This document shows positions 25,282 through 33,521 of a stretch of 64,000 bases of DNA, piece after piece. Source of the stretch: Streptantibioticus rubrisoli (GTDB lineage: Bacteria; Actinomycetota; Actinomycetes; Streptomycetales; Streptomycetaceae). Location: contig NZ_JANFNH010000012.1 of assembly GCF_024436055.1 (NCBI RefSeq), positions 83,519 through 147,518 on the forward strand, read 5' to 3'. Position 1 is the first letter of the stretch, and every line of letters starts with the position of its first letter. Both the position numbers and the translations under genes were made by a program. A model generated the notes under the pieces. The model ran no database searches and was not told where the DNA came from. It saw only the letters and a program-made list of their open reading frames with translations.

Positions 25282-26735
25282 TGTTCCTCTCCGCCCTGGG
25301 CGCGCAGCGGCAGGTCCACGGTGAACACCGCACCGCCCTCCGGCCGATTGGCGGCGCGCAGTTCGCCGCCGTGCAGCCGTACGTTCTCCTCGGCGATGGC
25401 CAGTCCGAGGCCGCTGCCCTCGGAGCGGGCGCGGGCCGCGTCGGCCTTGTAGAACCGCTCGAAGATGTGCGGCAGCACCTCGTCCGGTATGCCGGGGCCG
25501 TTGTCGGCCACCTCGATCAGCAGGCGCCCAGCCCTGGTCGCGAGTCGGATCCGTACCGGTGCGCCGCCGTGCCGCAGCGCGTTGCCCACCAGGTTGGCGA
25601 CCACCACGTCGATGCGCCGCGGGTCGAGCACCGCCCTTACGCCACCGGGCAGTTGGGCCTCGACCTGGTCCTGCCAGCCGCGGGCCTGCAGGGACTTGCG
25701 CACCGTCTCCGCCGCGTCCACCTCGTCGAGGTGCAAGGCGGCGGCTCCGGCGTCGAACCGGGAGACCTCCATCAGGTCCTCGACCATCCGCGCCAGTTTC
25801 GCCGTCTCCTCGCTCACCAGCCGCACGGCCGCCGCGGTGTCCGGGTCGAGCGTCGCCGCGTCCTCGTCCAGCACATCGGTGACCGCGGTCATCGCGGCCA
25901 GCGGGGTGCGCAGTTCATGGGAGACGTCGGAGGCGAAGCGCCGGGCGGTGGCCTCCAGGCGGCGCAGTTCGATCATGTTCTCCTCCAGCGTGGCGGCCAT
26001 GTGGTTGAACGTGCGGGAAAGTTCGGCGAGTTCGTCGCCGCCGCGCACGTCGAGCCGGGTGTCCAAGCGGCCCGCCGCGATGTCCCCGGCGGCCTTGCGC
26101 AGCCTGCGCACCGGACGGAGCACGCCCTGTGCGGCGAGCAGCGCGGGGACCAGTGCGAGCGCGAGGGCGGGCACCGCGCCGCGCTCCGCGGCCTTGATCA
26201 GCGCGCCGGTGTTGGCCTGTTCGGCGGTGAGCGGCAGTTCCGCGTAGACGGCGAGGCCGGACTGGGCGCGCCCGGTGCCCGCGTACGACACCGGCATGCC
26301 GATGGCCAGCCACGGCTGGCCGTTCTTCATCACCCGCTGGAAGACCGGCACGCCCTTGCCGGTCACCGCCGCGCGCAATTCGGGGGTGATGGCGGTGCTG
26401 GTGTTGGCCGGGCGCTGTGGCAGCAGCGGGCCGTTCTGGAAGCTGGCGTACGCCTGCCAGTTCTGCGCCTGGCCGCCGCCGTCGAGTTGGGCGGCGAAGT
26501 GCTGGAGGTCGCTGGCGCTGGGCGGGAAGGGCAGGTCGGGGGCGAGCGAGTTGACCTGGGAGCGCAGCGCGTTGATCGCGGTGTCCTGGCTGCGCTGCAA
26601 GATGGCCTTCCTGGCCTCCTGGAAGGTGAGCGCGGCGGTGGTCAGCGCACTGACCGCGGCGACCAGCAGGAACGCCACGGCGAGCCGTGCGCGCAGGCCC
26701 CGCGCGACCGACCAGCGGATGCGCGGCCGTCTCAC
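25278..26735 (-). CDS. Sensor histidine kinase with HAMP domain
   Basis: 485 residues. Membrane helix 1 is at about 17-36 and helix 2 at about 187-205, flanking a 150-residue extracytoplasmic domain, followed by a HAMP linker (LRKAAGDIAAGRLDTRLDVR). His273 lies in the H-box SDVSHELRTPLAAMTAV. The N-box NLVGNALRHGG, G1 DNGPGIPDEVLPHIFERFYK and G2 GSGLGLAIAEENVRLHGG are intact. It is the partner of the response regulator upstream (4-base overlap) and of the GerMN lipoprotein downstream (4-base overlap). The layout resembles AfsQ2/CseC/MtrB-type kinases coupled to a lipoprotein, but the stimulus is unknown. Confidence 0.93.
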   Translation of the reverse strand: MRRPRIRWSVARGLRARLAVAFLLVAAVSALTTAALTFQEARKAILQRSQDTAINALRSQVNSLAPDLPFPPSASDLQHFAAQLDGGGQAQNWQAYASFQNGPLLPQRPANTSTAITPELRAAVTGKGVPVFQRVMKNGQPWLAIGMPVSYAGTGRAQSGLAVYAELPLTAEQANTGALIKAAERGAVPALALALVPALLAAQGVLRPVRRLRKAAGDIAAGRLDTRLDVRGGDELAELSRTFNHMAATLEENMIELRRLEATARRFASDVSHELRTPLAAMTAVTDVLDEDAATLDPDTAAAVRLVSEETAKLARMVEDLMEVSRFDAGAAALHLDEVDAAETVRKSLQARGWQDQVEAQLPGGVRAVLDPRRIDVVVANLVGNALRHGGAPVRIRLATRAGRLLIEVADNGPGIPDEVLPHIFERFYKADAARARSEGSGLGLAIAEENVRLHGGELRAANRPEGGAVFTVDLPLRAQGGEEQ

Positions 26736-27436
26736 AGCGGCCCGAAGCGGTAGCCGAAGCCGCGCAGGGTCTGGATGTACCTCGGGGAGCGCGGGTTGTC
26801 CTCCACCTTGGCGCGCAGCCGCATCACACAGGCGTCCACCAGCCGTGAGTCGCCATGGTAGCTGTGCTCCCAGACGCTCTCCAGCAGTTGCTGGCGGCTG
26901 AAGACCTGGCCGGGCGCGGCGGACAGGTAGAGCAGCAGCTTCATCTCGGACGGCGGCAGCGCGAGGTCCTCGCCGCCCTTGGTGACGATCAGCCCGGCGC
27001 GGTCGATGCTCAGGTCCCCGTAGGTCTCGACCGACGGGGGCATCAGCAGGCCGTTCGCCTCGTCGCCGTCGGCGGGTGCGGTACGGCGCAGCACGGCGCG
27101 GATGCGGGCCTCCAGCACCTCGCCGCGGGCGGGCTTGACGATGTAGTCGTCCGCCCCGGCCTCAAGGCCGAGGACCACGTCCATGTCGTCGCCGCGTGCC
27201 GTGAGCATGATGATCGGCAACTGCCTGGTGGCGCGGATGCGCCGGCACACCTCGAAGCCGGAGGCGCCGGGCAGCATCAGGTCGAGCAGCACCAGGTCGG
27301 GCCGGAACGTCTCCAGCACCGCCAGCCCGGCCTCACCGGTCGCGGCCGCCTCGATCTCGTGACCGCGACGGCGCAGGGCAAGGGTGACCCCGTGCCGCAC
27401 CGCGGGGTCATCTTCGATCAAAAGCACTCGCGACAT
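26732..27436 (-). CDS. OmpR-family response regulator (AfsQ1/CseB-like)
   Basis: 234 residues. The receiver domain has EDD (8-10), the phosphoacceptor Asp52 in LVLLDLMLPGASG and Lys101 in DDYIVKPARG. The winged-helix domain has LALPPSEMKLLLYLSAAPGQ, QLLESVWEHSYHGDSRLVDA and the terminal YIQTLRGFGYRFG. GDSRLVDACVMRLRAKVED is close to the AfsQ1/CseB branch, whose members control antibiotic or envelope stress genes. Direct orthology was not tested, so no symbol is given. It is the first gene of the three-gene operon and divergent from the polysaccharide deacetylase across 119 bases. Confidence 0.92.
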   Translation of the reverse strand: MSRVLLIEDDPAVRHGVTLALRRRGHEIEAAATGEAGLAVLETFRPDLVLLDLMLPGASGFEVCRRIRATRQLPIIMLTARGDDMDVVLGLEAGADDYIVKPARGEVLEARIRAVLRRTAPADGDEANGLLMPPSVETYGDLSIDRAGLIVTKGGEDLALPPSEMKLLLYLSAAPGQVFSRQQLLESVWEHSYHGDSRLVDACVMRLRAKVEDNPRSPRYIQTLRGFGYRFGPL

Positions 27437-27555
27437 GCGTCAAGTATCGACGGGATTTATGAGCAAACGGTCACAAGCGGATCCATCACCGCGCTTGGTT
27501 CGTCTCCCCACAGGAATCGCGAGCGTAAGACCACAAACCGGAAAGGCCGGGGAAC

Positions 27556-28371
27556 ATGGTGCGGAAGGGAATTCGGGCAGCCAACGGGCGTGCGGCCGCG
27601 GCAGTGGTGGCGGCCCTGGCGGGGGCGGGGTTGCTGGCCGGTTGGTGGAGCGCCCAGGCGGGCGAGCCGACCGGCCCGGCGCCCAGGCCCGTCCGGTCCT
27701 CCGCGTCCGCCCCGGCGCCGATCACCGGCCAGACCTCAAGCCTGGACCCGTCGCTGCCCTCGCCCAAGGTCAACATGGACATCGCGCACGCCTCCGACAG
27801 CGGCGGCAGGGCGGTCAACATCACCATCGACGACGGCCCGGACCCGACCTGGACCCCGAAGGTGCTGAAGGTCCTCAAGGACAACGGCGTCAAGGCGACC
27901 TTCTGCATGATCGGCCCGAAGGCAGCGGCCCACCCCGACCTCGTCAGGGAAGTGGTGGCGGACGGCCACCGGCTGTGCGACCACTCGGTGTCGCACGACA
28001 CGGCGATGGACCACAAGTCCGATGTCTACCAGAAGCAGCAGATACTCGACGCCGCCAAGGAGATCGAGAAGGCCTCCGGCGGGGTCAAGCCGATGTACTA
28101 CCGGGCACCCGGCGGCGCCTTCACCCCGTACAGCAGGCAGATCGCCGCCGCGGCCGGGATGCGGCCGCTGGGCTGGAACGTGGACAGCAAGGACTTCGAG
28201 AAGCCGGGCACCGACACCATCGTGCGCACCGTGCTGGGCGAGTTGAGGAACGGCCCGACGATCCTCTTCCATGACGGCGGCGGCAACCGGGGCGAGACGG
28301 TAGCCGCGTTGGAGCGGCTACTGCCCCAACTGAGGCAGGAGGGCTACGGGTTCGGCTTCCCCGTCCACTGA
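27556..28371 (+). CDS. Secreted polysaccharide deacetylase (NodB domain)
   Basis: 271 residues. An N-terminal membrane-spanning signal (about 12-34, AAAAVVAALAGAGLLAGWW) leads to a Pro/Ser-rich linker and a NodB/CE4 domain. Motif 1 is NITIDDGPDPTWTPKV with the metal/catalytic Asp pair, motif 2 is HSVSHDTAM with the two metal-binding histidines, and motif 3 is YYRAPGGAF. The C-terminal motif LFHDGGG supplies the last histidine. Such enzymes deacetylate peptidoglycan or chitin-like polymers outside the cell. The start is the ATG at 27556, with an AAGGCCGGGGA site. It is divergent from the envelope-type two-component operon, suggesting but not proving co-regulation. Confidence 0.9.
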   Translation: MVRKGIRAANGRAAAAVVAALAGAGLLAGWWSAQAGEPTGPAPRPVRSSASAPAPITGQTSSLDPSLPSPKVNMDIAHASDSGGRAVNITIDDGPDPTWTPKVLKVLKDNGVKATFCMIGPKAAAHPDLVREVVADGHRLCDHSVSHDTAMDHKSDVYQKQQILDAAKEIEKASGGVKPMYYRAPGGAFTPYSRQIAAAAGMRPLGWNVDSKDFEKPGTDTIVRTVLGELRNGPTILFHDGGGNRGETVAALERLLPQLRQEGYGFGFPVH

Positions 28372-28403
28372 GCAGGCCGGACGACGAACTACGCTGCGCA
28401 AAC

Positions 28404-28490
28404 GGCGCCCCGAAGGGGCGCGGGGCTGTGTGCATGTGCGGCTCCGCCGCGTGGGCGCGACCAGCCACGATGGTGCCGCGGACAATCGAC
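28404..28490 (+). repeat. Dispersed repeat family A, copy 1
   Basis: Begins GGCGCCCCGAAGGGGCGCGG and continues GGCTCCGCCGCGTGGGCGCG then ACCAGCCACGATGGTGCCGC. It lies between the convergent deacetylase and ogt genes. Relative to copies 2-4 it lacks the terminal CCCAGCGGAGCGC end, which is replaced by family B sequence. The GGCGCCCCGAAGGGGCGC head is a short palindrome, and GGCTCCGCCGCG gives an inner fold. Confidence 0.85.
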
Positions 28491-28620
28491 TTGGGGATTG
28501 CGGGGCTTGGGGGTCCGGGAGCTTGCCCCCGAAAAGGCATCCGCCGCGACGGCGAACACCCCCACGGCGCGGACCGGCGGCCCCAAACCGACCGCACCAC
28601 CAGCCGAAGCGGGCCGCAGG
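28491..28620. repeat. Repeat family B copy next to repeat A1
   Basis: Contains GGGAGCTTGCCCCCGAAAAG then GCATCCGCCGCGACGGCGAA. These match the 16250-16290 arm (GGGGCTTGCCCCCACAAAAA, GTCCGCCGCGACGGCGAGCA) with a few changes, and thus the reverse complement of 23388-23470. Together with copy A1 it fills the convergent junction. No coding region is seen. Confidence 0.6.
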
Positions 28621-28622
28621 TC

Positions 28623-29111
28623 TCAGAGCGCGCCCTCCAGTGCGAGCAGGGCGCGCTTGCGGTCGAGGCCGCCCGCGTAGCCGGTGAGGCTGCCGTCGGA
28701 GCCGACGACACGGTGGCACGGCCGGATGATCATCAGCGGGTTGGCGCCGACGGCGCCCCCGATCGCCCGCACCGCTCCCGGCGAGCCCGCCCTGGCGGAC
28801 AGCTCCCGGTAGGTGACGGTGCTGCCGTACGGGATGGTGTCCAGCGCCTTCCACACCCGCTCGCGGAACTCGGTGCCGCGCGGCGCGAGCGGCAGGTCGA
28901 AGTCCGTCAACTCCCCCGCGAAGTACGCCCGAAGCTGCCGTTCCGTCTCGGCGAACGGGGTCGGATCGCGCCGCCACTGCGGCCGTACCGTCACCTCGCC
29001 GCGCTGTCCGCGCACGCTGACGGCGGTCAACGCGAAGCCGCGGCCTGGGAGTTCCTCGCCGACGAGGGTCAACTCTCCGAGGGGGCTGTCGATCGTGGTG
29101 TAGACGGTCAT
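28623..29111 (-). CDS. ogt: Methylated-DNA--protein-cysteine methyltransferase
   Basis: 162 residues, normal length for Ogt/AGT. It removes alkyl groups from O6-alkylguanine onto its own cysteine in a suicide reaction. The active site is NPLMIIRPCHRVVGSDGSLT; most homologues have IPCHR, so the Arg in RPCHR is a mild variant. The helix-turn-helix part RVWKALDTIPYGSTVTYREL is intact. It lies 6 bases downstream of the Ada-AlkA-type gene on the same strand, so both alkylation repair activities are made together. The stop is next to the repeat region. The start is the ATG at 29111. Confidence 0.93.
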   Translation of the reverse strand: MTVYTTIDSPLGELTLVGEELPGRGFALTAVSVRGQRGEVTVRPQWRRDPTPFAETERQLRAYFAGELTDFDLPLAPRGTEFRERVWKALDTIPYGSTVTYRELSARAGSPGAVRAIGGAVGANPLMIIRPCHRVVGSDGSLTGYAGGLDRKRALLALEGAL

Positions 29112-29117
29112 GGTGTC

Positions 29118-30539
29118 TCAGTCCTGTTCTCGTGCGGGGGACGCGGCCCGAAGGTGCCGTAGGGCGTAGGACCGCCAGGGGCGCCAGGCGTTCGCGTCCC
29201 GCGCGGTGGCGTTCTGGGTGGGCAGGAAGACGTCCGGATCGCCGAGCGCGCGCATCCGGATGTATCCGGCCGTCCACTCGTCGACCCCGGGCAGTGCGAG
29301 CAGCGCGGCCTGTGCCCGGTCGCGGTCCGCCCCGGGGTCGAGGCAGAGCGTGCCGTCCTCCACTGCGGCCGCCAGCGCCAGCACGGGCTTGGGCACATCG
29401 GCCGCGGCGAGGGTTCGGGTGGTCGGAAACAGATGGGTGAGCGAGCCGTCGGGTCCGCCGGGCAGCGGTTCGCCGTACCGGGCCACCAGCGCGGCGGCGC
29501 GGTCCGGGTGGCCGCCGAGCACGGCGCACACCGCGAGCTGGTGCGGGTCCGCCGCGCCCGGCGACCGCAGCCCGGGGGCACCGCGCACCAGCGGGGCCAG
29601 CAGCGGATCGGTGCCCAGGGCGGCGGTGACCGCCTCCGGGTCGGCGTCGAGGTCGAACAGGCCGCGCATCCGCTGCACGGCGGTGGTCAGGTCCCGCAGG
29701 TCGGCCAGTCGCAGCCGGCACTCCAGCCAGCGGCCCTCGCGGGCCTTCGCCCCCGGCTCGTCGACCTCGGCGATCCCCATCCCGTACGGCAGCCGCAGCG
29801 TGCGGCGGTAGGTGCGGGCGCCGGGCTCACCGGTGAGTTCCTCGACGCCGGGTACCGCCCGCCGGGCGAGCAGGTCGAAGACGGTGGTGTCGTACGGTCC
29901 GCGGTACGCGAGCCGCAGCGGCACCCCGGCGGTGGGCACCGCGGGGGTGCCGGACGGCGGTGTGGCGGCGACCCGCTGGCCGCGGGTCACGGCGCGCAGT
30001 TGGGTGGGGGTACGGGCGTAGATCTCCCGTATCGAGTCGTTGAACTGCCGTACGCTGGCGAATCCGGCGGCGAAGGCCACCTCGGTCACCGGCAGGTCGG
30101 TGGTCTGCAGCAGCACCCGCGCGGTCTGCGCCCGCTGGGCACGGGCCAGCGCCACCGGTCCCGCGCCGACCTCGGCGGTGAGCTGGCGGTGCACCTGGCG
30201 TTCGCTGTAGCCGAGCCGCGCGGCGAGCCCCACGACGCCGTCCCGGTCCACGACGCCGTCCCGGATCAGCCGCATCGCCCGGCCGACCAGGTCCGCCCTG
30301 ACGTTCCACTCCGGCGAGCCGGGCACCGCGTCCGGGCGGCAGCGGCGGCAGGCGCGGTATCCGGCGCCCTGCGCTGCGGCGGCCGTCGGATAGAAGGTGA
30401 CGTTCTCCCGCTTGGGGGTCACCGCCGGGCAGCTCGGTCGGCAGTAGATGCCGGTGGTCCGTACGGCGGTGAAGAACACCCCGTCGAACCGGCTGTCCCG
30501 GCTGCGTACCGCTTGGTATCCGGTCTCCACGTCGATCAC
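29118..30539 (-). CDS. Ada-like regulator fused to AlkA-type 3-methyladenine glycosylase
   Basis: 473 residues in three parts. Residues 1-80 are the Ada zinc domain with Cys33, Cys37, Cys64 and Cys67 (IYCRPSCPAV, CRRCRPD); one cysteine accepts methyl groups from phosphotriesters. Residues about 85-185 are an AraC helix-turn-helix (GLAARLGYSERQVHRQLTAE, VAFAAGFASVRQFNDSI). From about 215 on lies the AlkA DNA glycosylase with the HhH-GPD motif LLALPGVDEWTAGYIRMRA and GDPDVFL, which holds the catalytic Asp region. It excises alkylated bases and probably self-induces. The GTG at 30539 was chosen; CAGACT 7 bases upstream looks like a -10 element, so the mRNA may be leaderless. Confidence 0.92.
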   Translation of the reverse strand: MIDVETGYQAVRSRDSRFDGVFFTAVRTTGIYCRPSCPAVTPKRENVTFYPTAAAAQGAGYRACRRCRPDAVPGSPEWNVRADLVGRAMRLIRDGVVDRDGVVGLAARLGYSERQVHRQLTAEVGAGPVALARAQRAQTARVLLQTTDLPVTEVAFAAGFASVRQFNDSIREIYARTPTQLRAVTRGQRVAATPPSGTPAVPTAGVPLRLAYRGPYDTTVFDLLARRAVPGVEELTGEPGARTYRRTLRLPYGMGIAEVDEPGAKAREGRWLECRLRLADLRDLTTAVQRMRGLFDLDADPEAVTAALGTDPLLAPLVRGAPGLRSPGAADPHQLAVCAVLGGHPDRAAALVARYGEPLPGGPDGSLTHLFPTTRTLAAADVPKPVLALAAAVEDGTLCLDPGADRDRAQAALLALPGVDEWTAGYIRMRALGDPDVFLPTQNATARDANAWRPWRSYALRHLRAASPAREQD

Positions 30540-30767
30540 ACGACCCAGTCTGCGGCACCGCGGGCGTCCCGACTGGCGGAAATCGGACGTCGCCGTTCGG
30601 TCAGGCCCCACCCGGTGTCCGCCGCCGAGCAGGGCCGGGAACAGACTTGCGAGCGAGAACGGGTGTGAAATCACGGCGCGAGGGAAAGTCACGGGCACGG
30701 AGAAACCGTGAAGGGCACGTGAAGCCAGGGCCAACTGCCAGCCATGATCCACCCGTTGGAGGAACAC

Positions 30768-30893
30768 ATGGTGTATAGCGTCGTACTCGGCATCGTGATC
30801 GTCGCGCTCGGCGTGGGCAGCGTGGTCTACACGTTCTGGCACGAGGGCAGCCCGCTCACCTCCCGCCGCCGCCGTCACAACGGCGCGGGCTGA
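30768..30893 (+). CDS. Small single-pass membrane protein
   Basis: A 41-residue protein: MVYSVVLGIVIVALGVGSVV forms a membrane helix, followed by YTFWHEGSPLTSRRRRHNGA and G. The basic tail implies a cytoplasmic C-terminus. A good ribosome site (GTTGGAGGAACAC) precedes the ATG at 30768; an in-frame ATG at 30744 lies before it and lacks such a site. Small membrane proteins like this are common in Streptomyces and of unknown function. It is divergent from the Ada-AlkA gene and convergent with rsgA. The 228 bases before it hold no other gene. Confidence 0.65.
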   Translation: MVYSVVLGIVIVALGVGSVVYTFWHEGSPLTSRRRRHNGAG

Positions 30894-30947
30894 GGGGCGC
30901 CCAGCGGCCCGGCGGCCACGGGCGCCACCGGTCCGCTGCGCATCGGT

Positions 30948-31056
30948 GGCGCCCCGAAGAGGCGCGGGGCTGTGCTCATGTGCGGCTCCGCCGCGTGGGC
31001 GCGACCAGCCACAACGGTGCCGCAGACGAACGACGGCACATCCCCCAGCGGAGCGC
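30948..31056 (+). repeat. Dispersed repeat family A, copy 2
   Basis: Full-length copy from GGCGCCCCGAAGAGGCGCGG to CCCCCAGCGGAGCGC, with GGCTCCGCCGCGTGGGCGCG inside. It fills the gap between the small membrane protein and the convergent rsgA gene, ending at the base before the rsgA stop codon. Confidence 0.85.
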
Positions 31057-32133
31057 CTAGCGCGGAGCGCGCCCCCGCTTCGCCTCGTACGCGGCGCGCC
31101 CCTGCGCCGACCGCCGCTTCCACTCCCGCCGCTGCTCGGCGCGCAGTCGCGCATCACTGCGCGCCGCGATCCACGCGTTCTCCCGCAGCAGCTTGCGGTA
31201 ACTCTCCCAACGCCGGTGCGACAGCCTGCCGTCCGCCAGCGCGGCCAGCACCCCGCAGCCCGGTTCCGCCGCGTGCGCGCAGTCGTGGAACCGGCAGTCG
31301 CGGGCCAACTCCTCGATCTCCGCGAACACTCGCGCCACCCCGGACTCCGCGTCCCACATGCCGACGCCACGCAATCCCGGCGTGTCGATCAGCACCCCAC
31401 CGCCGGGCAGCGGCAGCAGATCACGAGTGGTCGTGGTGTGCCTGCCCTTGCCGTCCGCGTCCCGGACCTCCCGCACCTGCTGGGCCTGCGCCCCCAACAG
31501 GGCGTTGGCCAAAGTGGACTTGCCCGCGCCGGACTGGCCGAGCAGCACCGACGTGCCCTGGGACAGGCTCGCGGTGAGCACGTCGAGGCCCGCGCCAGTG
31601 TGCGCGCTCACCGCGAGCACCTGGACGCCGGGCGCCGCGCCCTCGGTGTCCGCGAGCAGATGGCCGAGGTCCGGGTCCGGGACCAGATCGCACTTGGTGA
31701 GCACCACGAGCGGCTCCGCGCCGCTCTCCCAGGCGAGGGCCAGGAACCGTTCCACCCGGCCGAGATCGAGTTCGGCGGCGAGCGAGACGGCGATCACCGC
31801 GTGGTCGACGTTGGCCGCCAGCACCTGGCCCTCGGAGCGGCGGGTCGAGGTGTTGCGGACGACGGCGTTGGTGCGCGGCAGCACGGCACGGACCAGTGCC
31901 GGGTCGCCGCCGAGTTCGAGCGCCGCCCAGTCGCCGGTGCACACCCAGTGCAGCGGGTCGGGTGAGGAGACGGGCGCGATGGAGGCCGTGACCAGGCCGT
32001 GCGGTGTGGCGGCGGCGCACCGGTCGCCGTAGACGCGGGCGATGCGGGCCGGGATCAGTCCTTCAGCCGCGTAGGGAGCGAACGCGCTGTCCAGCGCGGT
32101 GTGCCAACCGTATTCGGAAAGCAGGGAGTTCAC
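31057..32133 (-). CDS. rsgA: Ribosome small subunit-dependent GTPase A
   Basis: About 358 residues. A circularly permuted GTPase: an N-terminal OB-fold part, then G4 (VVLTKCD), G5-like (AVSAHTG), G1 P-loop (LLGQSGAGKSTLANALLG), G2 (HTTTTRD) and G3 (LIDTPGLRG) in that order. The C-terminal zinc finger is CRFHDCAHAAEPGC. It helps late maturation of the 30S subunit. The GTG at 32133 was chosen because GAAGG lies 11 bases upstream; a longer frame from 32175 lacks a ribosome site. The tail is Arg/Lys-rich. It is monocistronic, preceded by a hairpin that terminates the upstream YihY gene. Confidence 0.93.
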   Translation of the reverse strand: MNSLLSEYGWHTALDSAFAPYAAEGLIPARIARVYGDRCAAATPHGLVTASIAPVSSPDPLHWVCTGDWAALELGGDPALVRAVLPRTNAVVRNTSTRRSEGQVLAANVDHAVIAVSLAAELDLGRVERFLALAWESGAEPLVVLTKCDLVPDPDLGHLLADTEGAAPGVQVLAVSAHTGAGLDVLTASLSQGTSVLLGQSGAGKSTLANALLGAQAQQVREVRDADGKGRHTTTTRDLLPLPGGGVLIDTPGLRGVGMWDAESGVARVFAEIEELARDCRFHDCAHAAEPGCGVLAALADGRLSHRRWESYRKLLRENAWIAARSDARLRAEQRREWKRRSAQGRAAYEAKRGRAPR

Positions 32134-32250
32134 GATGGTCAACCTTCGACAAGAGCGGAGTGGAAGCGGTGACATGGCGTGCCGCCCGAACGCGGGCAGC
32201 GTGCAGCGCGGTGACGGTCATCGGTTCTCACCTCCGCTCTCATCGATCAG

Positions 32251-32271
32251 GGCCGCGCCAACTGCGCGGCC
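32251..32271 (-). terminator. Hairpin after the YihY-type gene
   Basis: GGCCGCGC (32251-32258) pairs with GCGCGGCC (32264-32271) around CAACT, 27 bases beyond the minus-strand stop codon at 32298. It sits between two same-strand genes and should separate their transcripts. Confidence 0.6.
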
Positions 32272-32297
32272 CCGCTCAGCCGTTGACATACGTGACG

Positions 32298-33503
32298 TTA
32301 CGCATCGTCGGAATCGCCGTCCACCGGTTTCTCCCCCGGGCCGTCCGTCGCGGACGTGCCGTTCGCCGGAGGCTGGCGCTTGCGTCTGCCGCGCAGCCGG
32401 GCGCGCAGGTCGCGGTGCGGAAGGAAGTGCGCCCAGCGCTCGGGGAACTCCGCGGGCGGCTCGCCCTCGGGGCCGATCTCGTCGGTGGGGCTCTCGTGGT
32501 TGGCGGCGCGGCGGGCCTCCGCGCGGGCCACCACCTCCTCGGCCGCCCGCTCGTTCTCCCGGTCCCGTTCGGCGCGGGCCGCCGCGGTGGCCACCGACGG
32601 CCAGATGCGGTCGATGGCGGCGTTGACGGCCGCGCCGACCAGTACCGCGAAGGCCGACACGCCGATCCACAGCAGCACCGCGACCGGCGCGGCGAGCGAT
32701 CCGTAGATCGTCGGCCCCTCGACCGTGTGGGTGAGGTAGATGCGCAGCAGGAAGCTGCCGAGCACCCACATCAGCAGGGCGACCAGCGCGCCCGGCATGT
32801 CCTCGATCCACCGCGAGCGCACCGGCACCGACACGTGGTACAGGGTGGTCAGGAAGGCGACCGAGAGGACCAGCACCACCGGCCAGTACAGGGCGTTGAC
32901 GATGCCCGCGCTGTGCGGGACCAGGCTGATCACCGCCTCCGGACCGGCGACCAGCAGTGGCAGCACGACGGCGCCGACGATCAGGGCGATGATGTAGAGC
33001 AGGAAGGCCAGCAGCCGGGTGCGGATGATGCCGCGCCGCCCCTCCAGCCCGTACATGATCGTGATGGTGTCGACGAACACGTTCACCGCGCGGGAGCCGG
33101 ACCACAGGGCGAAGATGAAGCCCAGCGAGATCACGTCCGCCCGGCCGGGCCGGAAGACGCTGTCGACCAGCGGCCGGACCAGTTGGTTGACGCCCTTGTT
33201 CGACAGCACGGTCGCCGAGGCGGTGAGGATGTTGTTCCGGATGTGTCCGACGGTGTCGGCGCGGATGGCGAAGTCGAGGTAGCCGATGGCGCCGACCAGG
33301 CCCAGCAGCAGCGGCGGCAGGGAGAGCAGCACGAAGAACGCGGCTTCCGCGGCGAGGCCGGTGACCCGGTACTCCATGCAGGAGTTGAACGTGTCCTTGA
33401 CCAGCAGCCAGACGACCTTCCGTTTGGAAACGTTGCGGTACAGGGCCCGCGCTCTGTGCAACCGTCCACGTCTCGGCGGTGGTGTTCCCTCTGCTGCCTC
33501 CAC
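32298..33503 (-). CDS. YihY/BrkB-family inner membrane protein
   Basis: 401 residues from the GTG at 33503. The YihY/virulence factor BrkB domain has six membrane helices with GLAAEAAFFVLLSLPPLLLG, FALWSGSRAVNVFVDTITIM, LTTLYHVSVPVRSRWIEDMP and GSFLLRIYLTHTVEGPTIYG. The cytoplasmic tail (from about 300) is charged, with a Glu/Arg/Ala-rich helix and a basic RARLRGRRKRQPP stretch. Function is unresolved; the family is often misnamed ribonuclease BN. The start is uncertain: a TTG at 33461 would shorten it by 14 residues. Only 18 bases separate the GTG from the divergent acyl-CoA dehydrogenase ATG, so the longer start would overlap that gene's promoter. Confidence 0.85.
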   Translation of the reverse strand: MEAAEGTPPPRRGRLHRARALYRNVSKRKVVWLLVKDTFNSCMEYRVTGLAAEAAFFVLLSLPPLLLGLVGAIGYLDFAIRADTVGHIRNNILTASATVLSNKGVNQLVRPLVDSVFRPGRADVISLGFIFALWSGSRAVNVFVDTITIMYGLEGRRGIIRTRLLAFLLYIIALIVGAVVLPLLVAGPEAVISLVPHSAGIVNALYWPVVLVLSVAFLTTLYHVSVPVRSRWIEDMPGALVALLMWVLGSFLLRIYLTHTVEGPTIYGSLAAPVAVLLWIGVSAFAVLVGAAVNAAIDRIWPSVATAAARAERDRENERAAEEVVARAEARRAANHESPTDEIGPEGEPPAEFPERWAHFLPHRDLRARLRGRRKRQPPANGTSATDGPGEKPVDGDSDDA

Positions 33504-33521
33504 CTGCCTACCGTAGCTGCC

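Noticed and set aside
26732..27436. Direct naming of the second response regulator as AfsQ1
   Set aside because: Motifs fit the AfsQ1/CseB branch, but the adjacent sigma factor gene expected at afsQ is absent, so orthology cannot be claimed.
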